Positions 34,822-44,561 are shown, counted from the first letter of the stretch. The stretch: DNA of 64,000 nucleotides from Oceanospirillaceae bacterium (GCA_002724925.1 PBQA01000020.1:124001-188000); one strand, 5' to 3'. Program-made: numbers and translations. The notes: generated by a model not told the origin, from the sequence alone.

Positions 34822-35715
34822 TTATTGGCTATTGCCGTAGCGTTGTTGCAGCGCCTGGATCCGCACATCCAGTGGTGGGTGCGTCGCAAACAGGGCTGAA
34901 AACTTACCCTCTCCTCGGATGCCGAAAGCGACCAACTCACCCTGCAGTTCACTGGGTTGCTCATACGTTTCTTTTAAGCGCATCAGCGCGGACGCCATGG
35001 CCGCAGGGCTCACCAGTTCGGCACCCGCCTGATCGGCACGGAACTCACGACGACGGCTGAACCAGGCAACGATGGTAGAGGCCAGAATGCCGAGGATAAT
35101 CTCAGACACAATGGTCGCCACGAAAAAGCCAATGCCCGGTCCATTTTCATTCTTAAAGATCGCCTTATCGACGAAGTTACCGATGATGCGCGCGAAGAAC
35201 ATAACAAAGGCGTTCACCACGCCCTGAATCAGCGCCAGCGTGACCATATCGCCGTTCGCTACGTGGCCAATCTCGTGGCCCAGAACGGCTTTCACTTCAT
35301 CTTTGCTCATTCGTTGCAGCAGGCCCGTAGAGACCGCCACCAGCGCATCATTTTTATTCCAACCCGTGGCAAACGCGTTCGGCGCATCCGACTGGAAAAT
35401 ACCAACTTCCGGCATACCGATTCCGGCTTTATCCGCCAGTTCTTTCACTGTACTGACCAGCCACTGCTCGCCAGAATTGTGCGGCTGATCAATGACCTGA
35501 ACCCGCATACCGCGTTTCGCCATCCACTTTGAGATGAAAAGCGATACGAAAGAGCCCGCCATACCGAACACCAGACAGAAAATCAGCAGCGACTGCAGAT
35601 TCAGGTCGGTGCCGTTCTGCTGAAAGTAACTGTCTACGCCCAGCAGGCTCAACGTGATACTGGCAACCGCGATAACCGCAAGGTTGGTCGCCAGAAAGAG
35701 GAATATACGAAGCAT
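34822..35715 (-). CDS. htpX: Membrane zinc protease HtpX
   Basis: Length is 297 residues. Two N-terminal helices, zinc motif HEIGH (147-151), two more helices, and a third zinc ligand in the [14 protein letters not shown] region. It is an inner-membrane M48 protease that degrades damaged membrane proteins, usually under envelope or heat stress control. The gene is divergent from the thiamine operon. Confidence 0.96.
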   Translation of the reverse strand: MLRIFLFLATNLAVIAVASITLSLLGVDSYFQQNGTDLNLQSLLIFCLVFGMAGSFVSLFISKWMAKRGMRVQVIDQPHNSGEQWLVSTVKELADKAGIGMPEVGIFQSDAPNAFATGWNKNDALVAVSTGLLQRMSKDEVKAVLGHEIGHVANGDMVTLALIQGVVNAFVMFFARIIGNFVDKAIFKNENGPGIGFFVATIVSEIILGILASTIVAWFSRRREFRADQAGAELVSPAAMASALMRLKETYEQPSELQGELVAFGIRGEGKFSALFATHPPLDVRIQALQQRYGNSQ

Positions 35716-35844
35716 CTTTATGCTCTCCGCTAATCAAGTAAGGGTCTGACAGAGGTTATGAGGGTTTTACGCCCGCATATCAATAGATAGTGAGTGTAAA
35801 AAAAGGTGATGACAGTGGTATTGACGCTTAGTTACCATGCGCCA

Positions 35845-35937
35845 TACCCAGGGGGAGGTTGCCACAAGCAGCCTGAGATTAGCTTCGAGCTTAAACCCCG
35901 GAACCTGATCCGGTTAGTACCGGCGTAGGAATGGGAA
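35845..35937 (+). promoter_or_regulatory. TPP riboswitch (THI element)
   Basis: Conserved parts are all present: the GGGG arm (P2), CTGAGA (35873-35878), the returning CCCC, then GAACCTGATCCGGTTAGTACCGGCGTAGGAA read as GAACCTGATC, GGTTAGTACC and GCGTAGGAA, closed by TGGG pairing with CCCA (35847-35850). It lies about 105 bp before the TonB-receptor start. Family knowledge: thiamine pyrophosphate binding turns off expression, so the operon is expected to be on when thiamine is scarce. Confidence 0.93.
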
Positions 35938-36043
35938 GGCAGCCTTCACCAGCTGCGTGACATTTCAGACACTGTTTATTCAGTCCGCTACGCGACAGCC
36001 GGGTCTTTGTTTACCAGCATTTGTAAGGTTTACAGGAAGACCC

Positions 36044-38206
36044 ATGACACCAAAAACTCTACGCTCGCCACTGGCACTCGCCATTCTCGCAGCGGCGACG
36101 CTGGCCAACGCCGACGTCGAACTTACCCCCGTGACCGTCGAAGCCGATTTTCGTCAGACCGATGTTCAGCAGATTCCGGAAGCCGTGACCGTTGTCGGCA
36201 GCGACGACATCAACGCCCGCAGCGCCGAACATCTGGAGCAGGTGCTGAGCTTCGCGCCGAACGTGAATTATTCATCGGGTGCGTCTCGTGGACGCTTCTT
36301 TCAGATTCGCGGTATCGGCGAGCGAAGCCAGTTTATCGACCCGGTGAATCCGTCCGTGGGTCTGGTGATCGACGGTATCGATATGACCGGCCTTGGCGGC
36401 GCTGCCACACTGTTCGACGTGAAGCAGGTGGAAGTTCTCCGCGGCCCACAGGGCACACGCTTCGGTGCGAATGCGCTGGCTGGCATGATCAACATCCGCT
36501 CCAACGATCCGACCAAAGAAACCGAGGGGTATCTGTCGGCCCGCGCTGGCAACTACGACAGCTACGGCTTAGGCGGTGCGGTATCTGGCAGCATCAGTGA
36601 CTCTGTTCAGGGGCGTATTGCCATCAACGGTTACCAGTCAGATGGTTACACAGACAACATCTGGCTCAACCGTGATGACGTTGAACAGATCGATGAAATA
36701 GTGGCTCGCGGAAAGCTGGCGTTTCAAGTCAGCGAAGATACGGATCTTGGGTTAACTTACCTCTACGCCGATATCGACAACGGCTACGATGCCTTCAGCC
36801 TCGACAACACCCGTGAGACCTACTCTGATGAACCGGGCACTGACGCACAGGATACCCATGCGTTCGCTCTGAGCTCAGACACCCAACTGAGTGATGCGCT
36901 GATTCTCCAGACAGAATTCACCGGCAGCTGGTCAGACATTGAATACAGCTACGACGAAGACTGGGCTTATGGCGAGTACATCTGGCTCGACGATGACCCT
37001 GTTTACCAGCCTGATCCGTGCGATACCACGCAAGGGCCATGTCTTGCTGACTTCGACGGTTACAGCTCGTTTGATCAGTACCTGCGTGATTACGATCGTC
37101 AGTCTGCGGATGTCCGCCTGATGTCTGGCACCGATGGCCGCATCTTCGGGAACACCACCGACTGGGTTGCTGGCATCTACGCTATGCAGCGCAATGAAGA
37201 TCTGACCCGTAACTACACCTACCTTGAGTCACCGTTTGAAAGCGAACTGGAGACCACCTCCACTGCGGCGTATGGCGAACTGAGTACTCAGTTGTCGGAA
37301 TCGCTCCGTCTGATCACTGGTTTACGTGTTGAAAACTGGACCAATGACTACCGCGACAGCGACGGTATTGAAGGCAGCACAGATGAAACACTGCTGGGTG
37401 GCAAGGTAACTCTCGAAGCCCTCGTGTCGTTTGATCATCTGGCGTACGTCTCGCTGGCGCGAGGATATAAAGCAGGCGGCATCAACACCGATCCGGATAT
37501 CTCTGAAGCCAATCGCGAATTTGATACCGAATTCAACAACGCGTTGGAACTGGGCCTGAAATCGTCGCTGCTCGACAACGATCTGAAAACCCGTATTGCC
37601 GCGTTTTATATTCAGCGCAAAGACCAGCAGGTGAAAAGCTCATACGCCGTGCTGGATACCAATGGTCAGCCTGAGTCGTTTCAGGATTATTTGGCAAACG
37701 CAGCCGAAGGGCGCAACTACGGCATTGAGCTGGAGTCGGACTGGAACCTGACTGCACGCCTGAGCTGGTTGCTGAGTTACGGTTACCTGATCACCGAATT
37801 CGTTGATTACACCTACCAGACCATCGTCGACGATGTAACACAGGAAATATCAAAAGACGGTCGCCAGCAGGCACATGCACCTCAGTACAGCGTTTCCAGT
37901 GCGCTGACCTACGCGTTGACGGATGCGCTGTCATTCCGTGTAGGCGGAGAAGCTAAAGACGCCTTCTATTTTTCCGACAGCCATGACGAACGTTCTGAAG
38001 CTTACGTGCTCTGGAATGCCCGTATCGCTTACAGTCAGCCTGCCTATGAAGTGGCGCTCTATGGCCGTAACCTGACCGATCGTGATACACAGGTGAGAGG
38101 ATTTGGTGGTTTTGGTAATGACCCACGTAAAGGTTATGCAGAAGAGCCTTATTACCAATACGGCGAGCCGCTGACGTACGGCGTCGAAGGCAAGTTCTAC
38201 TTCTGA
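36044..38206 (+). CDS. TonB-dependent outer-membrane receptor, probable thiamine uptake
   Basis: Length is 720 residues from ATG 36044 (AGGAAG about 5 bp upstream). Signal peptide ends near LANADVE; a TonB-box-like ELTPVTVEA follows. Plug domain: IPEAVTVVGSDDI and QVEVLRGPQGTRFGANALAGMINI. Then a 22-strand barrel with a terminal aromatic (GKFYF). Control by a TPP riboswitch and downstream PnuT and kinase genes point to thiamine or a thiamine phosphate as the ligand, as proposed for the Omr1-type receptors. The ligand is inference from context. Confidence 0.88.
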   Translation: MTPKTLRSPLALAILAAATLANADVELTPVTVEADFRQTDVQQIPEAVTVVGSDDINARSAEHLEQVLSFAPNVNYSSGASRGRFFQIRGIGERSQFIDPVNPSVGLVIDGIDMTGLGGAATLFDVKQVEVLRGPQGTRFGANALAGMINIRSNDPTKETEGYLSARAGNYDSYGLGGAVSGSISDSVQGRIAINGYQSDGYTDNIWLNRDDVEQIDEIVARGKLAFQVSEDTDLGLTYLYADIDNGYDAFSLDNTRETYSDEPGTDAQDTHAFALSSDTQLSDALILQTEFTGSWSDIEYSYDEDWAYGEYIWLDDDPVYQPDPCDTTQGPCLADFDGYSSFDQYLRDYDRQSADVRLMSGTDGRIFGNTTDWVAGIYAMQRNEDLTRNYTYLESPFESELETTSTAAYGELSTQLSESLRLITGLRVENWTNDYRDSDGIEGSTDETLLGGKVTLEALVSFDHLAYVSLARGYKAGGINTDPDISEANREFDTEFNNALELGLKSSLLDNDLKTRIAAFYIQRKDQQVKSSYAVLDTNGQPESFQDYLANAAEGRNYGIELESDWNLTARLSWLLSYGYLITEFVDYTYQTIVDDVTQEISKDGRQQAHAPQYSVSSALTYALTDALSFRVGGEAKDAFYFSDSHDERSEAYVLWNARIAYSQPAYEVALYGRNLTDRDTQVRGFGGFGNDPRKGYAEEPYYQYGEPLTYGVEGKFYF

Positions 38207-38218
38207 CAGTGACAAAGC

Positions 38219-38269
38219 GGTGGGCAATGCCCACCCTACTTGCATGTAAGGTGCGCACCGCGCACCTTT
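38219..38269. repeat. Two adjacent hairpins (REP-like) within the thiamine operon
   Basis: GGTGGGCAATGCCCACC (38219-38235) and AAGGTGCGCACCGCGCACCTT (38248-38268) are each near-perfect inverted repeats, 12 bp apart, with no T-run after them. They sit between the receptor gene and the YkoF-like gene and may stabilise the upstream mRNA or be copies of a dispersed repeat. Confidence 0.6.
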
Positions 38270-38300
38270 AACGACGTCTACATTTCATCCGGAGACCACC

Positions 38301-38567
38301 ATGGAAATATCTGTAGAAATAAGCAAATACCCTCTGGCTGACGACTATCTCCCGGCGATAAAAAGCTTTATTGATCGCCTGAACACCATCGACGGTCTGA
38401 CCGTAGTTACCAATACCATGAGCACTCAGGTATTCGGTGATCATGATCTGGTGATGAATACGCTGCGTGATGAAATGAAGCTGAGCTGGGAAACCTACGG
38501 CAAAGCGATTTTTGTCTGTAAATTTATCGGTGTGAATCTTGATCCAGCACTGAAGCCGCACGGTTAA
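38301..38567 (+). CDS. YkoF-like thiamine/HMP-binding protein
   Basis: Length is 88 residues: MEISVEISKYPLADDYLPAI, then TNTMSTQVFGDHDLVMNTL and KAIFVCKFIGVNLD. This matches single-domain proteins annotated with the YkoF/MTH1187 ferredoxin-like fold that binds thiamine or hydroxymethylpyrimidine. Cytosolic. Preceded by CGGAG about 10 bp before the ATG and downstream of a TPP riboswitch, which supports the assignment. Confidence 0.75.
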   Translation: MEISVEISKYPLADDYLPAIKSFIDRLNTIDGLTVVTNTMSTQVFGDHDLVMNTLRDEMKLSWETYGKAIFVCKFIGVNLDPALKPHG

Positions 38568-38800
38568 TCCGGTACGTAATACCCATACTGCGCTGCAGAA
38601 TATGATTCGGACGGTGGGAAGTTACCGAAATCAGATGATCAGCGGGCATCTGTGCCATGGCAGGAGCTGTTCCATACAGCTCTCTGCATTTCCGCCATCC
38701 CTGGCGGTCAGACGCACAGCTGAGCATACATGGATGTACTTGCTGCGTCCCGATGATCACTTATTGCGGTAACGACATAACATGGAATTAAGGAGCCTCT

Positions 38801-39427
38801 ATGCTCGACACCATACTTTCAGGCGCGATTGAATACGCGCAGACCATGAGTCACTGGGAGACCACCGCAGTGCTTCTCGGCATTGCGTATCTCGTACTGG
38901 CCATGCGTCAGAGCCAGTGGTGTTGGTACGCGGCTTTCGGTAGCACAGCGATTTTCAGCTGGCTGTTTTTCGACGTATCGCTGGTGATGGAATCCGCGCT
39001 CAACGTGTATTACCTCGCCATGGCGGTGTATGGCTGGCTGGCGTGGCGAAATGGTTCTCCAGAGTCACCTGACCTACCCATTCAACGTTGGAGCCTTCAG
39101 CAACACGGCATGGCTATAGGTGGCGTCGTACTTATCAGTCTCATGAGTGGCTGGCTGCTGACCAACAATACCACTGCCGCCCTGCCTTATCTCGATTCGT
39201 TCACCACCTGGGGCGCAGTACTGACCACCTGGATGATCACCCGCAAAGTGTTGGAGAACTGGCTCTACTGGGTCGTGATCGATGCGGCTGCGATCTACCT
39301 CTATATCGACCGCGGGCTTTACCTGACGGCGGTGCTGATGGCCTTTTATGTGGTGCTGGCCGTGGGCGGTTACCTGCTCTGGCGCAAAGACTATCAGACG
39401 CAACAAGCGTCTCCGCAGGCTGCTTGA
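38801..39427 (+). CDS. pnuT: PnuT thiamine transporter (PnuC family)
   Basis: Length is 208 residues with about seven helices. NWLYWVVIDAAAIYLYI carries the Trp/Asn pattern of the PnuC family, which moves vitamins by facilitated diffusion with metabolic trapping. The neighbouring kinase and the riboswitch indicate thiamine rather than nicotinamide riboside. AAGGAGCC precedes the ATG. About 230 bp without a gene separates it from the YkoF-like gene. Confidence 0.85.
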   Translation: MLDTILSGAIEYAQTMSHWETTAVLLGIAYLVLAMRQSQWCWYAAFGSTAIFSWLFFDVSLVMESALNVYYLAMAVYGWLAWRNGSPESPDLPIQRWSLQQHGMAIGGVVLISLMSGWLLTNNTTAALPYLDSFTTWGAVLTTWMITRKVLENWLYWVVIDAAAIYLYIDRGLYLTAVLMAFYVVLAVGGYLLWRKDYQTQQASPQAA

Positions 39428-39438
39428 AGAGTGTAAAT

Positions 39439-40194
39439 GTGATTTCTGAGGAGATTCTGGCTGAGTGGCATAAGTGGGGTGTGACCTCACGCCCTGAAAA
39501 AATTCAGCGCATCCCAGGCGGATTAACGAACCAGAACTTCCTTCTTTGCAGTGACGGTGTCGAACTACTCCTGCGCCTGAACAACAAAGCGACATCCCTG
39601 GGTATCTACCGCGAGGAAGAGCTAACGATCCACCAGCAGATGGCCAAGGCTGGACTCGCCCCCAAACTCAGATACCAATCGGCTGAACTTAACTACTGGG
39701 TACGTGATTTTATTCCCGGTGAGTCCCTCAATGCTGCACCATCGATAGATGAACTCAGGGCAATTGCGCAGATTCTGGCTTCCGTGCACTCGCAGCACCC
39801 CACCATCAACCTCCACACTCTCGATGTTCAGGCCGCATGCTCCCAGTATCTCGCCCAATGCGATGGCAATTCAGAGGCTGTCATCCGACTTAAAAGTGAG
39901 CTTGCGAAGCTGGCTCCCTTGCCTGCCGAAGAGGCCTGTTTATGCCATCTTGACCCATTGCCCGCAAACTGGCTGCGCGACATAGCAGGCAAACTCTGGC
40001 TACTGGATTGGGAATACGCTGCCATTGCCCACCCCGCTCTCGACTACGCGGCCCTGCAGCTCCAATTACCCGAGAATATGCAGGCTTCGTTTGAATCTTT
40101 CATACCTGAAAATTTCCGTGAAGTGATGCCAGACGCCCGCGCTCAGGTTCAACTGCTTGATCGCTCATGGCGCCTGGCTCATGCGTCCGAATAA
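39439..40194 (+). CDS. Thiamine kinase-like phosphotransferase
   Basis: Length is 251 residues from GTG 39439, 11 bp after the pnuT stop, with GAAGAG upstream. It has the aminoglycoside/choline-kinase fold: nucleotide-binding RIPGGLTNQNFLL, catalytic CHLDPLPANWL (His-x-Asp...Asn), and metal-binding LLDWEYAAI. Phosphorylating imported thiamine would trap it inside the cell, completing the uptake route with the outer-membrane receptor and PnuT. A longer upstream frame overlaps pnuT and is not needed. Confidence 0.82.
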   Translation: MISEEILAEWHKWGVTSRPEKIQRIPGGLTNQNFLLCSDGVELLLRLNNKATSLGIYREEELTIHQQMAKAGLAPKLRYQSAELNYWVRDFIPGESLNAAPSIDELRAIAQILASVHSQHPTINLHTLDVQAACSQYLAQCDGNSEAVIRLKSELAKLAPLPAEEACLCHLDPLPANWLRDIAGKLWLLDWEYAAIAHPALDYAALQLQLPENMQASFESFIPENFREVMPDARAQVQLLDRSWRLAHASE

Positions 40195-40342
40195 GCCCCT
40201 CTTTGTAACACTTTGTTACATCACAAGCATGACTTAACAGTCATTCATGCCTAGCGCGGCCTAAGTTGGTTGGATTACGCCATATACAGTGAAACATTAG
40301 CCTCTGATAATTGAACGCTCGTTGCTTCAGTGAAGTCAGCCA

Positions 40343-40675
40343 ATGAACATGAGTACCAAGCGATGCTATCAATTGCTGGGCCTGCCAGACGGCAGCTCAC
40401 GTACTGCTGCTCGTGAAGCCTACCAACGCCTGGCGCTCGCCTATCATCCCGACCGTAATCCCGGTGCCGGTGAAGTTTTCAGTCAGATATCAGAGGCTTA
40501 TCAGGTACTGAACAGCTACTTTGATAGCTTGGAGCAGGACATTCCTGAAGATATTTCAGGACTGCCAGGAATATGCCGAGAAAGAAGAGGAAGGCGAGGT
40601 CACCCGACCGACCGGCGCTTTGAAATTATTCTGGAAGGGAGCTACCTGGGCACCAGCGTCCGCCAACGAATCTGA
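40343..40675 (+). CDS. Short J-domain protein, possibly frameshifted
   Basis: Length is 110 residues. Residues 7-58 are a J-domain with the HPD motif (AYHPDRNP) that stimulates Hsp70. Beyond about residue 73 the sequence turns basic and unconvincing (GICRERRGRRGHP). The next frame from about 40560 reads CQEYAEKEEEGEVTRPTGAL, then KLFWKGATWAPAS, which looks more like protein and stays open to 40802. A one-base slip near 40555-40575 is therefore possible. It may be a membrane or regulatory co-chaperone. Confidence 0.65.
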   Translation: MNMSTKRCYQLLGLPDGSSRTAAREAYQRLALAYHPDRNPGAGEVFSQISEAYQVLNSYFDSLEQDIPEDISGLPGICRERRGRRGHPTDRRFEIILEGSYLGTSVRQRI

Positions 40676-40746
40676 CCTGGTCTCAGCCAGCGCTTTGAGG
40701 GAGAGGCACTTCTCACCGAAGTACCTTTTCTCTTCGCTATTGATTG

Positions 40747-41583
40747 TCAGTTGTTACCGTAAACAATTTTATATTTTAGCTTGTCGAACCACTGCGTACT
40801 GAGAAGTACCCGCATCCACCATTGAATTTTAGCGCTGGGGCCGACCAAATAGCGTGGCTTAGGTTTTTTTGCTGCCAAGGCTTCAAGCACCGTATCAACA
40901 ACCATTTCAGGTTTCACGGCCTTATCGACGCTCTTGCGCACGGCTTCTTCCGAGCGTTTTGAGTCGGCTTCATAAAACTTACGGATTTCATCAGGTTGGC
41001 GCGCTAATTTTTCATGCACCGCCGAAAATGTCTTTTCCCACAACGGGGTAGCCACTGCTCCCGGATTAATCAGAACCGTTTCAACACCAAAACGGCGCAG
41101 CTCAACTCTGAGCACATCGCTCAAACCCTCAATTGCATACTTAGACGCTACGTACGCACCGGCAAAAGGCCAAGCAACTAAACCGGATGTCGAACTGACA
41201 TTAATAATCCGCCCTTTGGTCTCACGTAGGAATGGCAACAGGCTGCGGATCATACGTGCTGTGCCGATCAGGTTGGTTTCCATTTGCCACTGGAGATCGT
41301 CATCACTCTGTATTTCCAGAGGGCCAATCACTGCGACACCGGCGTTATTAATCAGGGCATCAACGTTAATATTTTCATTCCGCAGCAGCTCTACTAACGC
41401 ACTAACCTGTTCGGGATTACAGACATCCAGTGCAACAGGTCGTATGTTGGCATGCGCATTCCCCAGACGATTCAGGTCTTCCTGCTTTCGGGCACCTGCG
41501 AAGACGGTATATCCCTGACCCGCCAATTGCTCAGCCAGAGAAAAGCCAATACCCGTAGAAGCACCTGTGATGACAATCGCCAT
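40747..41583 (-). CDS. Short-chain dehydrogenase/reductase
   Basis: Length is 278 residues. Rossmann motif TGASTGIG (6-13), NNAG (79-82), Ser near 131 and YVASK (Tyr144, Lys148): a complete classical SDR active site. The extended C-terminus has a hydrophobic stretch (WWMRVLL) that may touch the membrane. The start overlaps the upstream SDR stop by one base (TAATG), so the two are co-translated and may act in one pathway. Substrate unknown. Confidence 0.88.
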   Translation of the reverse strand: MAIVITGASTGIGFSLAEQLAGQGYTVFAGARKQEDLNRLGNAHANIRPVALDVCNPEQVSALVELLRNENINVDALINNAGVAVIGPLEIQSDDDLQWQMETNLIGTARMIRSLLPFLRETKGRIINVSSTSGLVAWPFAGAYVASKYAIEGLSDVLRVELRRFGVETVLINPGAVATPLWEKTFSAVHEKLARQPDEIRKFYEADSKRSEEAVRKSVDKAVKPEMVVDTVLEALAAKKPKPRYLVGPSAKIQWWMRVLLSTQWFDKLKYKIVYGNN

Positions 41584-42329
41584 TATTTTTCACTCCACTT
41601 AAACTGACTGCGGAAAAAAGGTCGCGGCATTACCTGCAACGCACGGGAAACCATACGAATCTGCCAAGGGAAAACATAACGCATTTTCCTGCGCTTAATT
41701 GCCCGGGCAATTTTTCTGGCCGCCCGTTCAGAGTCCATTAGAAATGGCATTTTTTCGAGATCGGGATGCGTTGCCCGCGCCAACGGCGTATCGATGTAAC
41801 CCGGCATAATCGCCGAAACAGAGATGTTCTGATCGGCGTAACGGAGTGACAGGCTTTCACACAGCATGTTCACCGCCGCCTTAGAGGCACAATAGGCTGG
41901 CGTCTGTCCAAAACCGTTCAGGCCTGCGGCACTGGAAAGAATTGCGATTGAGCCAAACCCTTGTTCCTGCATCATCGGCAGCGCACCTTCAACAGAATTG
42001 AGTGCACCGCGCAGATTCACATCCAGAATAAGATTAGAGCGATCAAAATCCAGCGGACGCCCCTGAACTGGCGATCCATCATTCACGCCTGCCGCAGCAA
42101 TAAGAATATCGAGCGAGCCCTGAGCAAAACCTCCAATAACCTGAATGCAGGATTCTCGCGAGGTCACATCAAGTGAGTAGAATTCAATAAGTTCGGGCTG
42201 ATCAGGAAAGGCGCGGATAAAGTCATCGTGACTGCCGCCACATACTCCGACCCGATGGCCGTATTTCAGATAGTATCTGGCCAGAGCAGCACCGATACCC
42301 CCAGTTCCCCCGGTGATGAAGACGTTCAT
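41583..42329 (-). CDS. Short-chain dehydrogenase/reductase
   Basis: Length is 248 residues. TGGTGGIG (6-13), catalytic SSAAG with YCASK (Tyr146, Lys150). The C-terminus is basic (IKRRKMRYVFPWQIRMV), like SDRs associated with membranes and lipid metabolism. First of the SDR pair; about 145 bp from the zinc-peptidase gene upstream. Substrate unknown. Confidence 0.88.
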   Translation of the reverse strand: MNVFITGGTGGIGAALARYYLKYGHRVGVCGGSHDDFIRAFPDQPELIEFYSLDVTSRESCIQVIGGFAQGSLDILIAAAGVNDGSPVQGRPLDFDRSNLILDVNLRGALNSVEGALPMMQEQGFGSIAILSSAAGLNGFGQTPAYCASKAAVNMLCESLSLRYADQNISVSAIMPGYIDTPLARATHPDLEKMPFLMDSERAARKIARAIKRRKMRYVFPWQIRMVSRALQVMPRPFFRSQFKWSEK

Positions 42330-42473
42330 ATCATTCCCTGTTTGTCTTTTTTTAGAAGCGGCGCGATTTTATAACTGGCCTGAATAGCGGGCAAGGACAC
42401 CAGAGAAGATTTGCAGTTACCGGCGCAAAGTATCCTTTTTGGCAAGTTGTTTTGTGCGGCCGGACTTAGCCAA

Positions 42474-43568
42474 TTAGCCGGACAGGCGCGTCTCATCCAG
42501 TATGGCGTGCACACATTTCAACTTACCGACCACGACAGAATTAATCACGAACGGATAAGCATCCGCCAATCCCATACTGCGGTTCAGCGCATTCAACTTG
42601 ACGCTGAACTCTCCCCAGCAGTCGATCAGCCGCTGAGGATCACAGACGCCTTCATCCTGCGGCAGTGTCAGCCCAGCGTATTTACCAAAGTTGATCAGAT
42701 CCCAATCCCGCGCTGTTTCCAGCGTGTCGAGAATGTGCAGGTAATGAGCAAAGGTCTCTGCCCAGTCTTCCCAGGGATGCATTGATGCGTAGGCACTGAT
42801 GAAATTGCGTCGCCAGCTCTGGTCTTCCGGATCACGGGCGTAGTGCTTATCCAGAGCCTCCTGGTACGAGAGATCAGGATCACCAAATACTTCACGAAAT
42901 CTGGCCAGCCGCGCGTCATCGGGCTTCACCAATAAGTCCCAGTAAAAATGCCCGATTTCGTGGCGAAAATGTCCAAGCAGCGTGCGGTACTGTTCCCCCA
43001 TATCAACACGCATACGATGGCGTGCCACGTCGTCCGCTTCAGCAAGGTTAATCGTAATGTCACCCTGAGCGTGCCCGGTAAATACCGCTGCGACGTGGGT
43101 CAGGGGCGTACGAAAATGATCACGAGCATCACTATCCGCCATAAAATGAAAGCTGAGCCCCTCAGAGGACTGCCGCTTATCCGGTATAGGGAGCCTGAGT
43201 TCATCCAGCGTAAACAGCAAGCGCCGCTTGGCGACCTCCAGATTACCCCAGAGTTCAGAGTGGCCATCAACGGACAAATCAGGAATGTTGTCATTGAAGT
43301 GGCAGGCGAAACACAGCGCGGGCTTTGCCCCGATGCTGTCAGCAGGAATCATGGCATTGCAAACGCCATTCGCGCGGTTCGCACAAGGAACGTAATCACG
43401 GCCCTTGTAATGAAAACCGCCGTCCTTATTTTGATCGAACACCAGCATATCGCGCTCTTCAAAGCACCAACCAACCTGACGCTGGCAGCTCAGACACTGA
43501 GTGTTCTCAAAAAACAGCGCAACAGGCTTGCCGTCACCAGCAGTGCAGTCACACGAAAAATAGCGCAT
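42474..43568 (-). CDS. Zinc-ribbon metallopeptidase-like protein
   Basis: Length is 364 residues from ATG 43566-43568, 7 bp after the thrB stop; a longer frame would overlap thrB. N-terminal Cys pairs (CDCTAGDG..., CLSCQRQ, CANRANGVC, CFACH) form probable zinc ribbons. HEIGH (203-207) is a zinc-peptidase motif, with a later WEDWAETFAHYLH that could give the third ligand. It resembles a family annotated as putative zinc-binding peptidase of unknown target. Cytosolic. Probably in an operon with thrB. Confidence 0.75.
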   Translation of the reverse strand: MRYFSCDCTAGDGKPVALFFENTQCLSCQRQVGWCFEERDMLVFDQNKDGGFHYKGRDYVPCANRANGVCNAMIPADSIGAKPALCFACHFNDNIPDLSVDGHSELWGNLEVAKRRLLFTLDELRLPIPDKRQSSEGLSFHFMADSDARDHFRTPLTHVAAVFTGHAQGDITINLAEADDVARHRMRVDMGEQYRTLLGHFRHEIGHFYWDLLVKPDDARLARFREVFGDPDLSYQEALDKHYARDPEDQSWRRNFISAYASMHPWEDWAETFAHYLHILDTLETARDWDLINFGKYAGLTLPQDEGVCDPQRLIDCWGEFSVKLNALNRSMGLADAYPFVINSVVVGKLKCVHAILDETRLSG

Positions 43569-43575
43569 AAGACGT

Positions 43576-44526
43576 TCAGCCTTCAGGTAAGGAATGAGCG
43601 CGATGCCAACGCAGGCGATCCCGATATTCCGTAGGTTGTTTATGCGCAGGGAGCTCTTCACTGCGACTTTTTGCCATACGGGCGGCAAGCAAGCGGCTCA
43701 ACCAGAAACGCAACGCAGCACCGCGTAATACAAGATTCCAGTGCAGCCGCTCTTCTGCACTGAGCGGTCTGACCGAAGAATAACCGCCGACCAGCGCATT
43801 GAAACGCGCTTGATCCACAGAGCCATCCGGTTCAGCACACCAGTCGTTAGCCACGATCGCCAGATCATACAACCAGGCACCCTCGCAGGCGTTATAGAGA
43901 TCAAGAATTGCGGTCAATTCATCGCCATTGAACAAGGCATTGTCATGAAACAAATCCGCATGAATCCAACCATGAGGGAGCTGACACCACTGAGGCCGTT
44001 GAGATTGCTGAAAGGCCAGCTCGTCGGCTAATAACGCTTTGTCATCGTCATTAAGATCCGCTGACAAATCCGGCGCAATACTCTGCCACCAGTCATAACC
44101 CCGTTCGTCCTGACGTGCATCGGGCAAATCACGGGATGCCAGATGAAACTCCGCCAGTTCGCGACCAATGGCTTCGCACTGAGCGGCTGAGAGCTGCTTA
44201 GGATGAGACCCAGCAAAGCGTTGGCACAAAATCGCCGGTTTGTTCTTCAGACCGTGCAGCCAAACACCCTCGGCATCATCCACCGGACTGGGAACACACA
44301 GATTTTTAGATCCGAGGTGCCGGGAAAGACGCACGAAATTACGTACTTCATCTGGCGCATGATGCTCAAACAGAGTAAGTACATACTCACCGGCAGACGT
44401 TGTCACTGCGTAGTTTGAGTTTTCAATACCGGCACTGATGGGCGAAAACGCCACCAGTTCGCCGACATCGTATTGCGATAACAGATCAGAGAGTTCTGCC
44501 GCTGAGAGAGAGGTATATACCGCCAT
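43576..44526 (-). CDS. thrB: Homoserine kinase, phosphotransferase-fold type
   Basis: Length is 316 residues, starting MAVYTSLS as is usual for this ThrB class. Motifs: GIENSNYAV (nucleotide loop), HGWIHADLFHDNALF (His189, Asp191, Asn196) and ILDLYNA. It phosphorylates homoserine on the way to threonine. The order thrB - DUF2782 - polA is as I recall from Pseudomonas, supporting the call over a generic kinase. Confidence 0.9.
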   Translation of the reverse strand: MAVYTSLSAAELSDLLSQYDVGELVAFSPISAGIENSNYAVTTSAGEYVLTLFEHHAPDEVRNFVRLSRHLGSKNLCVPSPVDDAEGVWLHGLKNKPAILCQRFAGSHPKQLSAAQCEAIGRELAEFHLASRDLPDARQDERGYDWWQSIAPDLSADLNDDDKALLADELAFQQSQRPQWCQLPHGWIHADLFHDNALFNGDELTAILDLYNACEGAWLYDLAIVANDWCAEPDGSVDQARFNALVGGYSSVRPLSAEERLHWNLVLRGAALRFWLSRLLAARMAKSRSEELPAHKQPTEYRDRLRWHRAHSLPEG

Positions 44527-44561
44527 AATAGATCAGCTTAGCAATTCAGCGATTGGTGCCA

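Noticed and set aside
35957-36043. Upstream GTG start for the TonB receptor
   Set aside because: The extra 29 residues lack a signal-peptide layout and follow the riboswitch closely; ATG 36044 has a clear ribosome site and a proper signal peptide.
38219-38269. Hairpins as a terminator of the TonB-receptor gene
   Set aside because: No T-run follows either stem and the downstream genes belong to the same pathway.
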